From contig VUYT01000033.1 of assembly GCA_008802785.1 (NCBI GenBank), positions 124,001-188,000 of the forward strand: a stretch of 64,000 nt of DNA, given 5' to 3'. Shown piece after piece: positions 11,798 through 22,727 of this stretch (positions within the stretch are counted from its first letter, which is position 1; every line of letters begins with the position of its first letter). Made by a program: the position numbers and the translations under genes. The notes beneath the pieces are model-generated. The model was given only the letters and a program-made list of their open reading frames with translations, was not told where the DNA came from and did no database searches. Source of the stretch: Symmetrospora coprosmae. Its lineage: Eukaryota; Basidiomycota; Cystobasidiomycetes; Symmetrosporaceae.

Positions 11798-12877
11798 TGC
11801 TACGCTTTCGATATGTACAACTACAGGCCGAGCAGTGTTCAGAGAGGTGAAAACAGTGCCAGCACAAACGCGTCACTACATGTCGACGAGGGCGGGCTGG
11901 GTTGCGAGTGGTGCCTTGCACATTAGCGCTAGGTGGCTTCGGTGGTCTACGCATCTCCAGCAAGTGTGAGCCGGTTGCCGTCCTTTCGTGAAATGCCCAT
12001 GCGGTACAAGCTGCACGAATGCTCACTCGGTCTTTGTAGGCGGTCCAACCAGATGCTTGTCCCCAGGTCGTGTGCAGGGTCATGAACGTCATATTGAAAA
12101 GGATCTGAGGCAGGTCGATGAATATCAGGTGCCGATAGAATGCACGAACCGTGGGATAGGCTTTGGCAGCACATTCGAGGCACGTTGCGGATCAAGGGAG
12201 GTGACTTTTTAGTCGCGACCTGGTGGGGAGGAGAGAAGGCAGAGATGTCATTGCAGACAGCTTCCGCAAGGTGCTGTTCTCGGCCGCGCTGTTTCGTGTA
12301 CGTCCTGCTTGTCAGTCCTGTCGCACCTCAGCTGCGTCAGGTCGTGTCCGTCCGCGGTGGTACCGAATGACGCCTCCAACGGAATCCGTTCTATTGCCTC
12401 GCTAATAAAGGAGAGTAAGCTGGCATGGCTCCTTTCGAGAGACGGCTCGTCAGCGGGGATGGTTGAAATCCGGTTGTCATTCGCGGATGACTGTGCGAGG
12501 CGGTCCGCGCCTGAGGAGGTGTGCAAGGACGAACTCCGACATCTCGGTCAGTAGCGAAAGCGGATTGATTGGCTGCAGCCATCGTTGCGATGCATCTAGA
12601 AAGGCTCTCGTTGCATGAATGATGGGATGAGAGCGAAGCCAGAGATGGTCGGGATGTCGGGGATCCTCCGGCCGCGTGCGCCACCTCCTCCATCACCTCT
12701 CCTTTATCTCGATAAGACGCCGTATAGCGCAGCGCGTCGCACCTGCAGACGGAAGCGCTTCAGGCTTCTCGAGAGTTATTGCAGCGAGAAAGGTATCAGA
12801 TACACGACGTCCTTGAAGCAATTGAGGCTGGAACGGCCTAAACAAGGCGCCGGACGCGCAATCCCACCCTGCACATC
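11798..12877. other. 1.08-kb intergenic region without a supportable gene
   Basis: Lies between TUP1 and the MCH1-like gene. Only short, unconserved reading frames (under about 100 codons) are present on either strand, and none has a recognisable domain or splice pattern. It probably contains the TUP1 3' UTR and the transporter promoter. I found no tRNA B-box-like sequence. Confidence 0.5.
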
Positions 12878-14538
12878 ATGACCTCCGAACGCCCTACCCG
12901 CGATGGACATGGAGGCTTTCGTCGAGTCCTGACTTGCGTCTGCATACTGCTCAAGTGAGCCGGCCTTTTCGTGGTCATGTCGGAATCGCGCTGACGCATC
13001 TGCCCGGCAGCTGTTTGAGCGCTGGGTCGAGCTACCTCTTCCCGCTATTTGGACCTCTGCTCACAAAGCGAATGGCCCTCTCGAGCACCCAGACGAACGC
13101 CATCTTTTTGGGAGGGATTACGGGCTTATACAGCGCCGCACTCGTCATGGGCGCTGTGGCGGACAGATCGATCCGCGCGACTTGCCTTATCGCGGCTCTG
13201 TTCTTCCAGGGTTACGCCATGATGGCTAGCTCGCTCGCTCAGTCTGCTGCACCCTCACTCATCTCCTGCATGATCTTCTTCTTCCTCGCGGGAATCGGCA
13301 CAGTCTCATCATACTTTGCCGCAATGACCTCGGCAACCCGATCCTTCCCTTCTCATCCGGGCCTCTGCATCGGCGTCGTCAGCTCAGGCTTTGGCCTTTC
13401 TCCACTGCTCCTCTCGACAGTAGCGAGTGCGCTCTTCACAAACAACGAGGGCAGTGATTCGGGCGATATCGACGCGGTCCGCTTCTTCACCTTTTTGGCC
13501 ACCCTCCTGGGCGCGGTGAACCTGTTCTCTGCGGTAGGAATGCGGCCACCTGTGCCGACTCCCGAAGAGGCAAAGGGCACCGAGGCGGGCGGATCATCCC
13601 TCTTGCCAGAGGTTCAGCAGTCAGACACAAACGAGACTACACCTCTGCAGGCTAACCAAGCCCGAAATGCTCGGATACCGCACGTCCGCCTCTCGACCTT
13701 TATGCGAAAGAGCTCGGTATGGATGTTCCTACTTATCATTCTATTCGTCAAGTGAGTGCCGTAGATACCCTGTCATGTTGCGATCGCCTCATTACTCATT
13801 CGCTTGGACCTCCAGCGGCCCTTGCGAGGTCATCTCGCAGAACCTTGGCAGCATCAGCGAGGCTTTGATGCCTATCAGACACCAGACATGGCCAGAACAC
13901 GCGGCTCTACAATCACGCAAGCGACAGATCCAGATCTTTAGTCTGCTCAACACAGTCTCGCGGCTGGTCTTTGGCGCCCTTTCCGACTTTACCTGTCCTT
14001 CGAATTTGAGTAGCTCGCAATCATCCGGCCCTACCACTTCGACACGAAAGCGCGTCACTACTCCGCGACTTACCTATATCCAGCTATCCGCAGCACTTCT
14101 CTTCGGAGCCTGCATTTTCAGCGCAACCTTCTTGTCCTCGGTCGACCAGATCTGGGTTCTGTCTGCCGCTTCTGGCGCAAGTTATGGCATCGTATCATCC
14201 TGTGGACCATCCCTGGTCAGCAAGGTGTGGAATTCGGGAGATTTCGGAAGGAACTTCGGCCTTATCTGGTATGCTCAATCGATCCAAGTTACAGCTGCAT
14301 CTTTCCGTAACTGACGCTATGACGGTGTACCCACAGGAGCTTGGCCGCGGCGGGACCCGTCATCTACGGGCTTGAATGGGGAAGCGTTTCGGACCACTAC
14401 GCTAGAGAGCAAGGCTCAGACACCTGCAAAGGTAGAGTGTGCTTCAGCTTCACTTTCTGGACGATTAGTGCAGGCACCATTGTGGCGTTTGTGCTCTGCT
14501 CGGTACTCAAGAGGAGGGAGTCGTGGAAGCGGGTCTGA
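12878..14538 (+). CDS. MCH1-like major facilitator transporter
   Basis: Probable membrane transporter of the MCH1/nodulin-like branch of the major facilitator superfamily; the substrate is unknown. Exons 12878-12954, 13011-13751, 13816-14268 and 14337-14538; 490 residues, with about 12 hydrophobic segments. The first helix is split by intron 1 and gives LLNCLSAGSSYLFPLFGPLL, close to the start of yeast Mch1. A soluble loop rich in Glu/Ser/Thr lies in the middle (about 225-265), and SRLVFGALSDF matches the MFS loop motif. Intron 3 is spliced inside FGLIW-SLAAAGPVIYG. Exon phases agree. The specific subfamily is less certain than the superfamily. Confidence 0.85.
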
Positions 14539-14720
14539 TGATCTCTGCCTCATACTTAGCTGCTTTTCTGTATCTTTATCAGTGACCATATTGTTGTAGC
14601 TTTACCTGCATCATCGTTCTTCAGCATTGCTTCTCAGATACGTCTGTTCCCCGAGGCGCGCGTCCGCCACTTCCAAACTGCAAGCGTGCGTTGATTCCCG
14701 TATGACTTGAGGTCGACAGG

Positions 14721-17543
14721 ATGGCCTTCGTCAATGGCGTCGGCTCTAGCAAGGGCTCTGGGTCTGGGTCTGGGGCTGTCACATATCGGCATCTGTTGTC
14801 TAAGCAGAGCCTGACACCGACGTAAACCTCGCAACCCTCGGCGCGTCGATGGCTCAGACATTTCGACTGATGTGGGCCGCGTTTCGCTGCAACGCCTCTC
14901 CTGCAGGAATCCGCTCCGGGTCATAGCACACTGCGACATCGATGCTGCATACGCGTAAGTGTGAGCGATCTGCTGTTCGTTCGGACACCTCCGGATCCGT
15001 CTGAGAGCCTCGGAGGCTGACCCGAGATGTCTGACGCGAATCGCGAATTGGCGAATTCGTGTCGTACAGGCAATTCGAAGCGGTCAGACGTGAGTTCGAG
15101 GTGTCGAGCTCCCCGTAAGACGCTCCGCGAATCTAACACCGTTGCGGCACCTCAGTCAAGCTGGACCCATCTGTACCTGTCGCGTGCCAACAATGGACTG
15201 GTTTGATCGCCATCAACTACCCCGCTCGCGCCTTCGGCATCACGCGTCATATGGACGTGCACGAGGCGAAGCGGAAATGCCCAGAGCTGGTCGCCGTGCA
15301 GTGGGTTCGCCTTCTGCATCACTATGGTAGGCGAGGAGATCTGACCATTCCGACTGGATTCAGCGTGGCTACCTACAAAGAAGGCGAAGACGAAGCTGGC
15401 TACTTCGAAGACGCAAAGCCAGAGACACACAAGGTGAGCACCTCATCGCAGACCTTGCCTCAGGCGGTACTGACTCGCGCGCCGATTCAGGTCTCCCTCG
15501 AGCCATATCGGCGCGAGTCCCTCAAGATCCTCAAGGTGTTCTCAGAGTTCTGCTCCACGATAGGTGAGGCTTTAAACCCTCAGAATACGGAGGGACACGC
15601 CTGACGCTTGAGGCGGTCTATAGAGAAGGCCTCTATCGACGAGGCGTACATCGACTTCTCCGGGCCAGTTCGGGACTTGATCATCGAGCGCAACCCTCAC
15701 CTCGCAAAGCCACCGGCGGAATCAGATCTCGGTCTGGATACGCCTCTGCCTCCTCCGCCGTCGATTGACTGGGATGGTCTAGGCAATATCGTGCCTGTGC
15801 TGTCCGAGAAGGAGCAGAAGGCTGCTGAAGCGACGGGGAAGGACGGAGAAGGCGGCAGCGAATCCGGTCCAGGAGATACGAGCAAGTCCGAAGAGGAAAA
15901 GCAGGAGAAGCAGGGAGCTCCGCCGTCTTCACAAATCATCGAGCAGCCTTCGGACCCCATCAACGCCTGGAGCGACTATGCCTTGTCTATCGGCGCAGAG
16001 CTCATGCAGAAGTGTCGGGCTCAAGTACGTCAACAGCTTGGATACACCTGCTCTGCCGGAGTGGCCCGCAACAAGGTGGGCTCAAGCTGGACCGGCCATC
16101 GTCCGCACCCTTAGTGCTGACCTAGTCCATGTGCGCAGATCCTCGCCAAGCTGTGCTCTGCATACGTCAAGCCAAATGCACAGACCATCCTGCGGAATGA
16201 TGCCATTCCCAGCTTTCTAAGGCCGCTCAAATTTACGAAGATCCGTTCATTGGGTGGAAAGCTAGGTCAGACTATTGCGGAAGAGTACGATGCAGCCACA
16301 GTCGGCGACATGTGGTAGGTCATCCCGATCTGCTCCCCTGAGTCCGAGCCAGACTCCCATCTGAACCTCGCGTGCTGTGTATAGGGACGTGCCTCTGCGC
16401 GATCTCCAGGGCAAAGTCGGTTCGGAAGGAGGCAGCTGGGTCTACAATGTGCTCAGAGGCTTGGAGTACGGAGAAGGTGGGCGATCCCTGGTCCAGTGAC
16501 TTGCAAGAGTGATGCCCGACTGACGCAAATGATTCCAGTCTCTGCGAAGACTGATGTCAAGTCAATGCTCTCGTCCAAGAGCTTCCGCCCTCCGCTCAAG
16601 ACCATGGAAGAGATTGTGAGGCGCCTCATCGTCCGCATTGGTGGGCAGGAGCTGACCAGCCTCGGCCCCTAGTCTTACTGGATGCGCATCATCGCCACCG
16701 ATCTTTACGCTCGACTGAACGAAGCTCGCGAAATATCGCCAGGCATCTGGGTACGTCTTGAGTTACAGTTGACTGTATCATGGCATGACTGATGACGATG
16801 GCGTCCTGTTGGAGCAGCCCAAGACTATTGTTCTTGGCTTCCGTGACGACACACCCGGTCTTGGACCGTGGCAGACCCGCCATCGCCAAGGCAGCTTTCC
16901 CGTGACGAATACCTTAACCATCGACTACGTTGCCAAGTACGGAGAGCGCCTGCTCAAGGACTACATGGGCGAGAGGAAGAAGATTGGACCCTACTTTATC
17001 ATCTCCTTGTCGTTTACCGGCCTGGAGCGCGCTGAAAAGGGCCAGCAGGCTATCCAAGGCTTCTTCGGGGCCGGCGCAGCGAACGGCAGTGGTGCTGCAG
17101 GACCTTCTCGCGGCTCGTCCCTGCCCCTCGCGAAGCCGTCCAAGCAATCGGCAAAAGCACTGGGCAAGCGCAAGGCGAGCGAAGAGTTTGTCGACCTGAC
17201 GGCTGGCAGTAGCGATGTTGACGTCGAAGCAGTCGACGGCAATGGGGCGCGGACAGATGGCTCGCTCGATCCAGCGGGAGACTTGTCACTGTCGAGCGAC
17301 GACGACGAGCTCGCCGAGATTGAGCCTACCGGTCCCGTGTACCGCTGTCCAGCATGCAAAGCCATCATGAGCGTGCAACAGAGCGCAGGAGAGACGCTTG
17401 ACGATGCCACGCAGCGGATAGGCGCGAAGCACGAGGCCTGGCATGCATCGTCAGCAGCGCCGTCTCGAAAGAAGCAGAAGGCGTCGACAAACAAGAAGAA
17501 GAAAGGCCAGCAGAAGCTCAAAGCCTTTTTTGGCAAATCTTAG
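14721..17543 (+). CDS. RAD30: DNA polymerase eta (Y-family translesion polymerase)
   Basis: Translesion polymerase that copies past UV dimers. Twelve exons: 14721-14821, 14907-14954, 15070-15089, 15156-15300, 15364-15433, 15491-15563, 15624-16075, 16139-16314, 16385-16476, 16539-16615, 16673-16750 and 16818-17543; 685 residues, all phases consistent. Catalytic Asp44 is in HCDIDAAYAQFE, and Asp158-Glu159 are in ASIDEAYIDFS. Tyr49 occupies the steric-gate position. Ser/Glu-rich acidic sequence is inserted at about 215-255. The tail carries a C-x2-C...H-x3-H motif (RCPAC, KHEAWH) like the UBZ ubiquitin-binding finger and ends with a PCNA-binding PIP box, QQKLKAFF. Exon 3 is only 20 nt. Confidence 0.94.
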
Positions 17544-17666
17544 CGAGTCGGCAGGGGCCAGGATGCAGTGCTGCTCATACTCTCCTGTTGTTGTGGTATA
17601 GATTGACCGCTTGATTCTTGTATATGCTCAGATTACTCGCTCTTTTGTACTGCTGGGGCCGACAGG

Positions 17667-20075
17667 CTAGAACCACCGCCTGCTGCCGAAACCGAGTAAT
17701 TCGCTCAGGCTCATCGCCAAATTGCGCCCTAGCGATGCTGGCGGTGTCGGCCTGTGTATCGGCTGGCCGACGACATCCAGGCTCCACGCCTCCTCGCCGT
17801 CCACATACAGCTTGAAGACCACTGTCGGGCGTGCTGGGCGAGTATCGACTTCGAAGGTGCCAAACTTGCGGCTGCCGTCGGGGATATCTGTAAGATCGTC
17901 GTTCGATGTTAGCGAGCGTTCGACTGGGCAATCCCAATAGCCGGTAGAAGCACTCACACTTCAGCACCCGGTCTTCTCCAGTCGATCCTCTGCCGTACTT
18001 TTGCGAGAGCGTGCGTATCTACGCGAGGCAGGAGCTCAGCTTCTCGTCCGCCGAGTCTCTAGGAGATGTACAGACAGAGGCTTACAGGCAGGTAAAACTG
18101 GTTGAGCGGGCTGATGGAGAAGTCGAGCACCTTCTCCCTGATGATGGCCGCTGCAAACTCGTGCCGGTCCCCGCTGATGAAGATGATGCTGCACGGGTGA
18201 CGAACCCCATCAGCTCCTGGCCCTCCGCAGACAGCCAATAGAAGGTGAACGGCTCACTTGGGCACGTATTCCATAATGTCCATGAGCTCTGTGCGCTCCG
18301 TCTGGAACCCGCCCCACGTGTCGAACTGGCCGTTGGGCCCCGCCCAGTTTGTGAGGAAGGGCACAGACGAGACGACAAACTTCCACGTTGCCGTCTGATT
18401 CTTATCGGCCAGCCACTGGACAAAGTGCATCTTCTGCTCGTCGCCCAGCATGGTCTTTTGCTCGTCGTCGGTCGCCTCGTTGGCCGACCTGTACCGCCGC
18501 GTGTCCATGACGAAGAACGAGACGTCGCCATGGTCGAACGTGTAGTAGTGCGCTCCAGGCACGATGGGGTCTGGGTTCGCGCTGCCCACGTAGGCCGAGT
18601 ACGCCGAATTGGCCATCTCGAAGTATGGCTGCGAGTCGTTGCCCTGCCCGGCATAGTCATTTACGATCTGCATCCTCAGGGATCGTCAATTTTAGCACTG
18701 GTCAAGATGGACAGCGACATGGTGCAAGACTCACCTCGTGGTCGTCCCAGATGCCAAGCACCGGAATGGCCTCGTACACACGGCGCCAGTCGCGCGAGGC
18801 GTAGTTTTGCCTGTACTTTTTGGCGTAGCCGGCCGCGTTGGCGATCCTGGATGGAACATCGGCATAGATAAAGTCGCCCAGGAGAAGCGCGAAGTCGATG
18901 CTCTTGGGCACAATGTGCTCTGCGAGCTCCGCGGCGCCCCGGATGCTGAGGTGATCTTTGCCCGGCACGTAGGGCCAGTTTGGCTTGATGCACGAGGATG
19001 CGGCAAAGGTGAAGTGCGTCTGACGGACGCTCAGGCGCGGGTCGGGCGCCGTGCGGAAGTAGTGCGGGTGCGCGACGCTGGGCGCGACGTGCCTATGAGC
19101 CTGCGCATCTGGCAGAACCATCGCATACTCGTACTCGGTGCCGGGCAGCAGCGATTCGAGCTTGAGCACGCCCACGTAGTCCGTCTCGGCGCCTGCGGCC
19201 ACGGATCCGCCGAACAGCCAGGCGCCGTGCGGCTTCACTGGCCGGTAGACGATGTTGACTGCGTCCGGTGTCTCGTGCGATAGTGCGTGACGGTCGCCCG
19301 CGTGGCCAGCAGAGTCGAGCGCTGCTGCACGTCGCGCAGCGTGGAAATGCGCCGGAGCTGCAGTCGGAGCAAAGAGCGAGGGCGGCAGGCGGGCGACGAG
19401 CTTGACGGACGTATCCGCGACGGCACCGACGCGGATGAACGTCGTGTCGTGGACGTTCTTGCCGAGCAAAGGCGTGTACTGGAAGTCGAGCGCCATGGCC
19501 AGCAGCCCGGCATTGATGACGATGGCGAGCCAGTTCCCGCGCCGGCTCGACGAGGGGAGCCCGAAGAGCAGGTGCAGGTACCCTGGGCGAGAAGGGACGC
19601 CCACGTCTCTTGCGAGGTGAGACGTGGGTGGACGCCTCGTTGCTGCCTGTCCTGCGTCTGCTCCTGTTCCTGTTCCTGTTCCTGCTCCTCCACCCTGATG
19701 CTCCTGCACGACTGCCGTGTCCTTCGCCGCTGCTGCTCCCTTTGCGGCGATCTCGGCGTACGAGGGCTTGTTCTTCTTGTGCTGCTTCTTGCTGCTCTTT
19801 CCATATGGTGAGCTGGGAGATGTCTGCTGCTCGCTGCCGTTGCCGTTCTCGATGTATCTTGCCTGTTCTGCGTGCATGGTCCTGGACGTCTCCTCCTCGA
19901 TGAACCGCAGCTTGCGATTGATGAGATACAGCCCAACGGCGGAGGCGAGGAACAGCCATCTGCAGTATGTCCCGATGTGCCCGCTGCTGGGTATGCGCAA
20001 TGCGCAGTGCGCAGTTCGACGCAGGCCATGGGCGAAATCCATCAGCTTCAATTGCCCTGGAATCCATGCCGTCAT
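17667..20075 (-). CDS. Membrane-anchored PhoD-like metallophosphatase
   Basis: Probable metal-dependent phosphatase or phosphodiesterase; the substrate is unknown. Exons 18735-20075, 18258-18667, 18086-18188, 17958-18018 and 17667-17887; 711 residues with consistent phases. The N-terminal part has two hydrophobic helices (about 35-55 and 190-210) separated by a Lys-rich and Gly/Thr-rich cytosolic-type loop. The PhoD/SxC superfamily core follows: a Fn3-like beta domain, FAASSCIKPNWPYV, the metal-site motif LLGDFIYADVPS, IPVLGIWDDHE (split by intron 1), VMDTRRYRS and FISGDRHEFAA (formed by splicing exon 2 to exon 3). The last about 75 residues are a beta-rich tail. No signal peptide is evident; membrane anchoring is inferred from the helices. 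Confidence 0.88.
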
Positions 20076-20423
20076 CGAGCTGGAGCGGCGTCGACGGCAC
20101 TCACGGTATGATTCTCAGAAAAGCAAATGCAGTTATGCGTGTGAGCACGCTCGTTGTCCCCGCAAACACCTCGAGGGCGCCCATATTGCTATATTGTTCT
20201 TGTTCCGTGTTAGTTGGCCAGAGAGAGAGATATGTCGAAGGCGCGAGAGCCCCGTCATGAATGGGCCTTGGAAGACCCCGCGGGACATATGCTCAATGCT
20301 GATTACCATGCAGATATGCAGGAATAAGAGTGTACAGATAGGATACAGATGGGGATGGAGACCGTGAGATTGAATAGTCCTTCTGCCTAGATTGGCATTA
20401 CTGGCTTCCCCGCCTTTCTCCCC
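20076..20423. other. Intergenic region PhoD/secreted protein
   Basis: 348 bp holding the promoter of the PhoD-like gene and the 3' end of the next minus-strand gene. I see nothing coding. Confidence 0.4.
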
Positions 20424-22161
20424 TCAGAGCAGCATCATCGCGAAAGATGCAACGACGACACTCACGGCCGCAGCCAGCAGGCCTGAAGAGCCCGTCGCTG
20501 CGATAGCAGGCGCCGCTGCGCCGGACGGTTGCGTAGTGGGCACGCTGGCACCACCGTTCGGCTGCACGAACACGGCGCTCTGCGAAATGAGGAGGACCGT
20601 CTGCTGCTGCGTGCGCGTGCTCGTCGACTGCCCCGGCTGGACAGCTACGACAACCTGCACACGCGTGCTTGTGCGCGTCACGAGCTGCTGCGAGACGACG
20701 GACGAGCCGCTCTGCTCCGACGTCGTGCTCGGCGGCTGCACGGTCGATGTCACGATGCCGCCGCCTTGTCCTTGTCCATTGTCGCTGCCGCTCGCCGTCA
20801 CGGTGACTGTGCGCGTCGGCTGCTGCTGAGAGGTCGGTGTTGTGGTCGTGGTAGTCTCCTCGGGACGAGTGGTGCTCGCCGTCGTTGAGGTGGACGGGAC
20901 GGGCGCAACGGAGGTGGTGTTCGAGGCGATTGACGACGTTGAGCTCGGGACAACCGTCACGGTCGCTGTCGTAGTGAATGGCGCCGTCACGCTGCCCTGA
21001 GACAGCGTCGTCGTGATCACGGACGTCAAGATCGTCGACTCGGTGATGGTGGTCGGGATGGACAGCGTGAGATTAGCGGTCGGCAGCAGTACCGTCGTCG
21101 AGGCTGCACTCGTGGTCCCGTTCGTGGCAGTCGAGACGGCAGTAGTGATGTTTGCCGTCGCAGGCAAGGTAGCATTGACCCCGGCTGTGGCAGTAGCCGT
21201 CGCATTGGGCGCTAGCGACGTAGTGTTGGCTGCTCCCGATGACCCGTCCTCGCAAGTGATGTTCAAAGTGGGCGCGGCTGCCTGAAAAGTGATAGCCCCG
21301 TTCTGATATATCTGCCGCTCTGTAACGACCAACGAGAAGGGCCCACATGCGCCTGAAGGCAGGGCAAACGAGCCAGTGATGTCGGTGCTGGCCTCTTCCT
21401 TCCAGAGACCATTCACCACCTGCGCACCACAGGAAAGGTCAGCTAACGCGGACCCACAAACGGAAGTAGAGCTCTGCGCGAACCCACAGTATAGTTGGCG
21501 GAATCGGAGGAGAGAATCGCATCAATAGCGAATGTCTGACCGCCCTCCGTGACTGGCGTATATGCGATCGCAAGCGAGCCTCCGGGTGACGTGAGCGAGG
21601 CGCCTCCGCTTGGGGACGTCAGGGTGCCAGATGGCCCTCCCTCAGTCTGTCTTTTGAGGAGGCTGCGCGCCCTCTTGTCGAATGGAGGAGGGAGAGCAAG
21701 CTGGATGGGCGAGCACGAGACGGTGAGGTCCCGCTCGAGCGCCAAGGTGCTGTTGCCGCTGGCGTTCTCGAAGACCTGGAGGGCTGTGAAAGCCGCACGT
21801 TAGATAAGCACATGCCAGGCAAAGGCCCCTCCGGCCGCTGTGTACTCGTATGCACCGACTTACTCAGAGCGCCGCACAGGCCCGACGGTGCGAACACGGC
21901 CGTATAGTCCCCGCTCGATGGTAGCAGCCCGTTCGCAATCACGAACGTCTGGTTTCCGCCATTGGGATCCGCGAGGAGAGCGGCAATGTTAATGGACGAC
22001 ACTGCATCGGACGAGGGCGAGTAGTCGAAGGGTATGCTGCCGGAGCCGGAGAAGCTGTTCAAGACCTGGTCGGCCGTGGGCTCTCGAAGCGTCTGAGCCA
22101 GTGCGGCAGGAAGAGCCAGCAGGCCGAGCAGGGCGTCTCGTTTCCGAGGTAGAGACGGCAT
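20424..22161 (-). CDS. Secreted Ser/Thr-rich protein, probable GPI anchor
   Basis: Exons 21864-22161, 21488-21783 and 20424-21419; 529 residues. MPSLPRKRDALLGLLALPAALA looks like a signal peptide; an in-frame ATG 15 nt upstream would add five residues. The mature N-terminal about 230 residues may form a folded domain with few Cys. From about 230 on, the chain is dominated by Ser, Thr, Val and Ala with many N-x-S/T sites and Thr-Val-Thr-Val repeats, as in fungal mucin-like cell-wall proteins. The last about 20 residues are hydrophobic after small residues (GSSGLLAAAVSVVVASFA), which fits a GPI-attachment signal. I cannot name a family; the role in wall or surface is inferred. Confidence 0.8.
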
Positions 22162-22727
22162 TTGGTAGTCACGCATCGTGTTATCTGAAGCCGTCCTCCC
22201 TCGCCAGTCGCACTGCAGGAACAGACGGGAGCTCTTCTTCCTCTGTCTTCTTGACGTATGCGAGCCGATCGGGCTAGGGGTCTGTGCGCAGTCGCGGCAG
22301 GGGATTAGCTGCTGGGAGAGGCTGCTATGCTGTGTCGTCTGTTGAGTCGTTTTGCCCAGTGTTCGGTTGGCGCAGAGGCGACCCTCTTCCGCCATCGCCT
22401 CCGCCGTACTGATTGCTGTCACTGAACAGCTTTTGCCACCGAGGCCGACTTCCTCAAAAAGGCAGGCCGTCACGTGCATCCCCATTGCCACGCGGCGCTC
22501 TACGAGTACCCAAGTACTCGAGAGGCGCAGTTGGATATCCTGTCCCAGTGCTCGCAATCGTATGTGAGACAATGAACCTTCCATTACCCAAGATTGCCCA
22601 GCGTCTATGCTACACGAGTCTGCGAGGCCGCCGGTCCACCCGACATGTATCCCAAACTCTCGATGCATCGTCGCCTCTACAGATTAGGCCGGTATGTCTT
22701 AGTCTAGCGTTACGCAATGCAATGCAA
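22162..22727. other. Intergenic region with no supportable gene
   Basis: 566 bp upstream of the secreted-protein gene and downstream of the next minus-strand gene. It contains short open frames only. It probably holds the secreted gene's promoter; a pyrimidine-rich stretch lies just upstream of its ATG (minus sense). Confidence 0.4.

Noticed and set aside
11798-12877. Possible small genes between TUP1 and the transporter
   Set aside because: Frames of 60-190 codons exist on both strands but none shows phase-correct splicing, a domain or a signal peptide.
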